Shown in pieces: positions 39,201-39,673 of a DNA stretch of 39,673 bases (its first letter is position 1; each line of letters opens with the position of its first letter). A model generated the notes under the pieces. It was not told where the DNA came from. It saw nothing but the letters and a program-made list of their open reading frames with translations, and searched no databases. This DNA is from Gordonia desulfuricans NBRC 100010. GTDB lineage: Bacteria > Actinomycetota > Actinomycetes > Mycobacteriales > Mycobacteriaceae. The stretch spans positions 1-39,673 of the forward strand of contig NZ_BCNF01000045.1 of NCBI RefSeq assembly GCF_001485495.1, read 5' to 3'. Made by a program: the position numbers and the translations under genes.

Positions 39201-39469
39201 CCGCCACGGGAAGGGTGCGTGTGCATAGCGTTTCGATCCTGCATCCCGACGGCGACACCGAGGTCCTGATCCCCGAGTCGGAGGTCGCGGCTCTGCGCGC
39301 CGAGGTGAAGCGGTTGCGGGAAGGCATCGTCGCCGACTTGGCACCAATCCGGGAACTGCACAAGCCGTCCGGTGATGACTGCCGGTGCTGCATCCACTGC
39401 ATCGAGTGTGAGCAGCTATGGCCTTGCGCCACAGCGAGATTGATCTACACATCCGAGGAACTGCAATGA
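39197..39469 (+). CDS. Small phage protein with a Cys cluster
   Basis: A 90-residue protein: a strand-rich start (GRVRVHSVSILHPDGDTEVLI), a helix (ESEVAALRAEVKRLREGI) and a Cys/His cluster DCRCCIHCIECEQLWPC likely to bind metal. ATG at 39197 overlaps the previous stop; a GTG at 39113 would lengthen it by 28 residues. No named family. Confidence 0.55.
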   Translation: MTATGRVRVHSVSILHPDGDTEVLIPESEVAALRAEVKRLREGIVADLAPIRELHKPSGDDCRCCIHCIECEQLWPCATARLIYTSEELQ

Positions 39470-39673
39470 CACACAAGTACGGAATCACTGACACCACTCG
39501 ACGATACGGCGGGCGCACCCTGCATCAGATCCGAGCCTTGCGTGACATCCCCCGCCATGGTGTGACCGCCGCAGACTTGGGTGGCTGGATTGAGCACGAG
39601 CGCAACCTGTCCCAGGATGGGGATTGCTGGATCGCCGACAACGCCCGCGTGGGGGGCAACGCCAACGTGTGGG
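39466..39673 (+). CDS. Phage protein with repeat-type C-terminus, cut by window end
   Basis: The first 69 residues of a protein that continues past the window. It begins MTHKYGITDTTRRYGGRT and includes LHQIRALRDIPRHGVTAADLGGWIEHERNLSQDGDCWIADNARV. The end GNANVW starts a GNAxV-type repeat typical of left-handed beta-helix or hexapeptide-like proteins common in phages. The ATG overlaps the preceding stop (ATGA). Function unknown. Confidence 0.7.
   Translation, partial: MTHKYGITDTTRRYGGRTLHQIRALRDIPRHGVTAADLGGWIEHERNLSQDGDCWIADNARVGGNANVW

Larger units (their letters stand above)
31615..39673. mobile_element. Left part of an integrated temperate phage
   Basis: Begins at the tRNA-Ala 3' end and continues past the window. 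Contents in order: integrase and repressor on the minus strand, operator region, then a rightward early operon of HTH, antirepressor and small genes with four-base overlaps, a RecE-like nuclease and a RecT-like protein. The order is that of actinobacteriophage early regions. Structural genes and attR are expected beyond 39673. Confidence 0.88.

Overview
The window is high-GC actinobacterial DNA and most likely comes from Gordonia or a close relative in the Mycobacteriales. Supporting points are MspA-type porins, an mprA-mprB-pepD-moaB2 block, a galU-glp(moeA)-rimJ-glpR cell-division block, several apparently leaderless genes, and strong G/C preference at third codon positions. From 12.9 to 30.8 kb the gene order broadly follows, as I recall it, Rv0981 to Rv0996 of Mycobacterium tuberculosis, with lineage-specific insertions. 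All assignments come from reading sequence; nothing was searched.

Region 1 (1-7.25 kb): copies of a dispersed intergenic repeat; a short-chain dehydrogenase; a divergent pair of an AurF-like diiron oxygenase and a ferredoxin-fused FprB-type reductase; then a small unknown gene co-encoded with the assimilatory nitrite reductase nirB-nirD. Region 2 (7.25-12.65 kb): a GIY-YIG nuclease gene bracketed by oppositely oriented arrays of the dispersed repeat, and a 1413-residue nitrate reductase fused to a CysJ-type flavoprotein. GlnR-like boxes lie in front of both the nitrite and nitrate reductase units, so nitrate to nitrite to ammonium assimilation is probably nitrogen-controlled here.

Region 3 (12.9-21.1 kb): envelope stress two-component system mprAB, HtrA-like protease pepD, moaB2, a small conserved protein, two tandem secreted MspA-like porins with a terminator, and mscL with an unusually long Pro-rich tail. 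Region 4 (21.3-31.5 kb): a SAF-domain protein and NhaA antiporter separated by a pair of perfect DnaA-box sequences; a Ruc-like redox chaperone behind a CIRCE (HrcA) operator; a secreted small protein; 5-formyl-THF cyclo-ligase; galU; the gephyrin-like glp; rimJ; a SIMPL protein; the GlpR/SepX membrane protein with a hyperacidic tract; and an unrecognised conserved-looking gene.

Region 5 (31.58-39.67 kb, runs off the end): a tRNA-Ala(CGC) whose 3' end abuts a tyrosine integrase gene. This is the left end of a prophage, with an immunity repressor, a divergent HTH gene, a repeated operator motif, a Rha-type antirepressor that appears frameshifted, a tightly overlapping string of small early genes, a RecE-like nuclease carrying an N-terminal ribosome-modulation-factor-like domain, and a RecT-like annealing protein.
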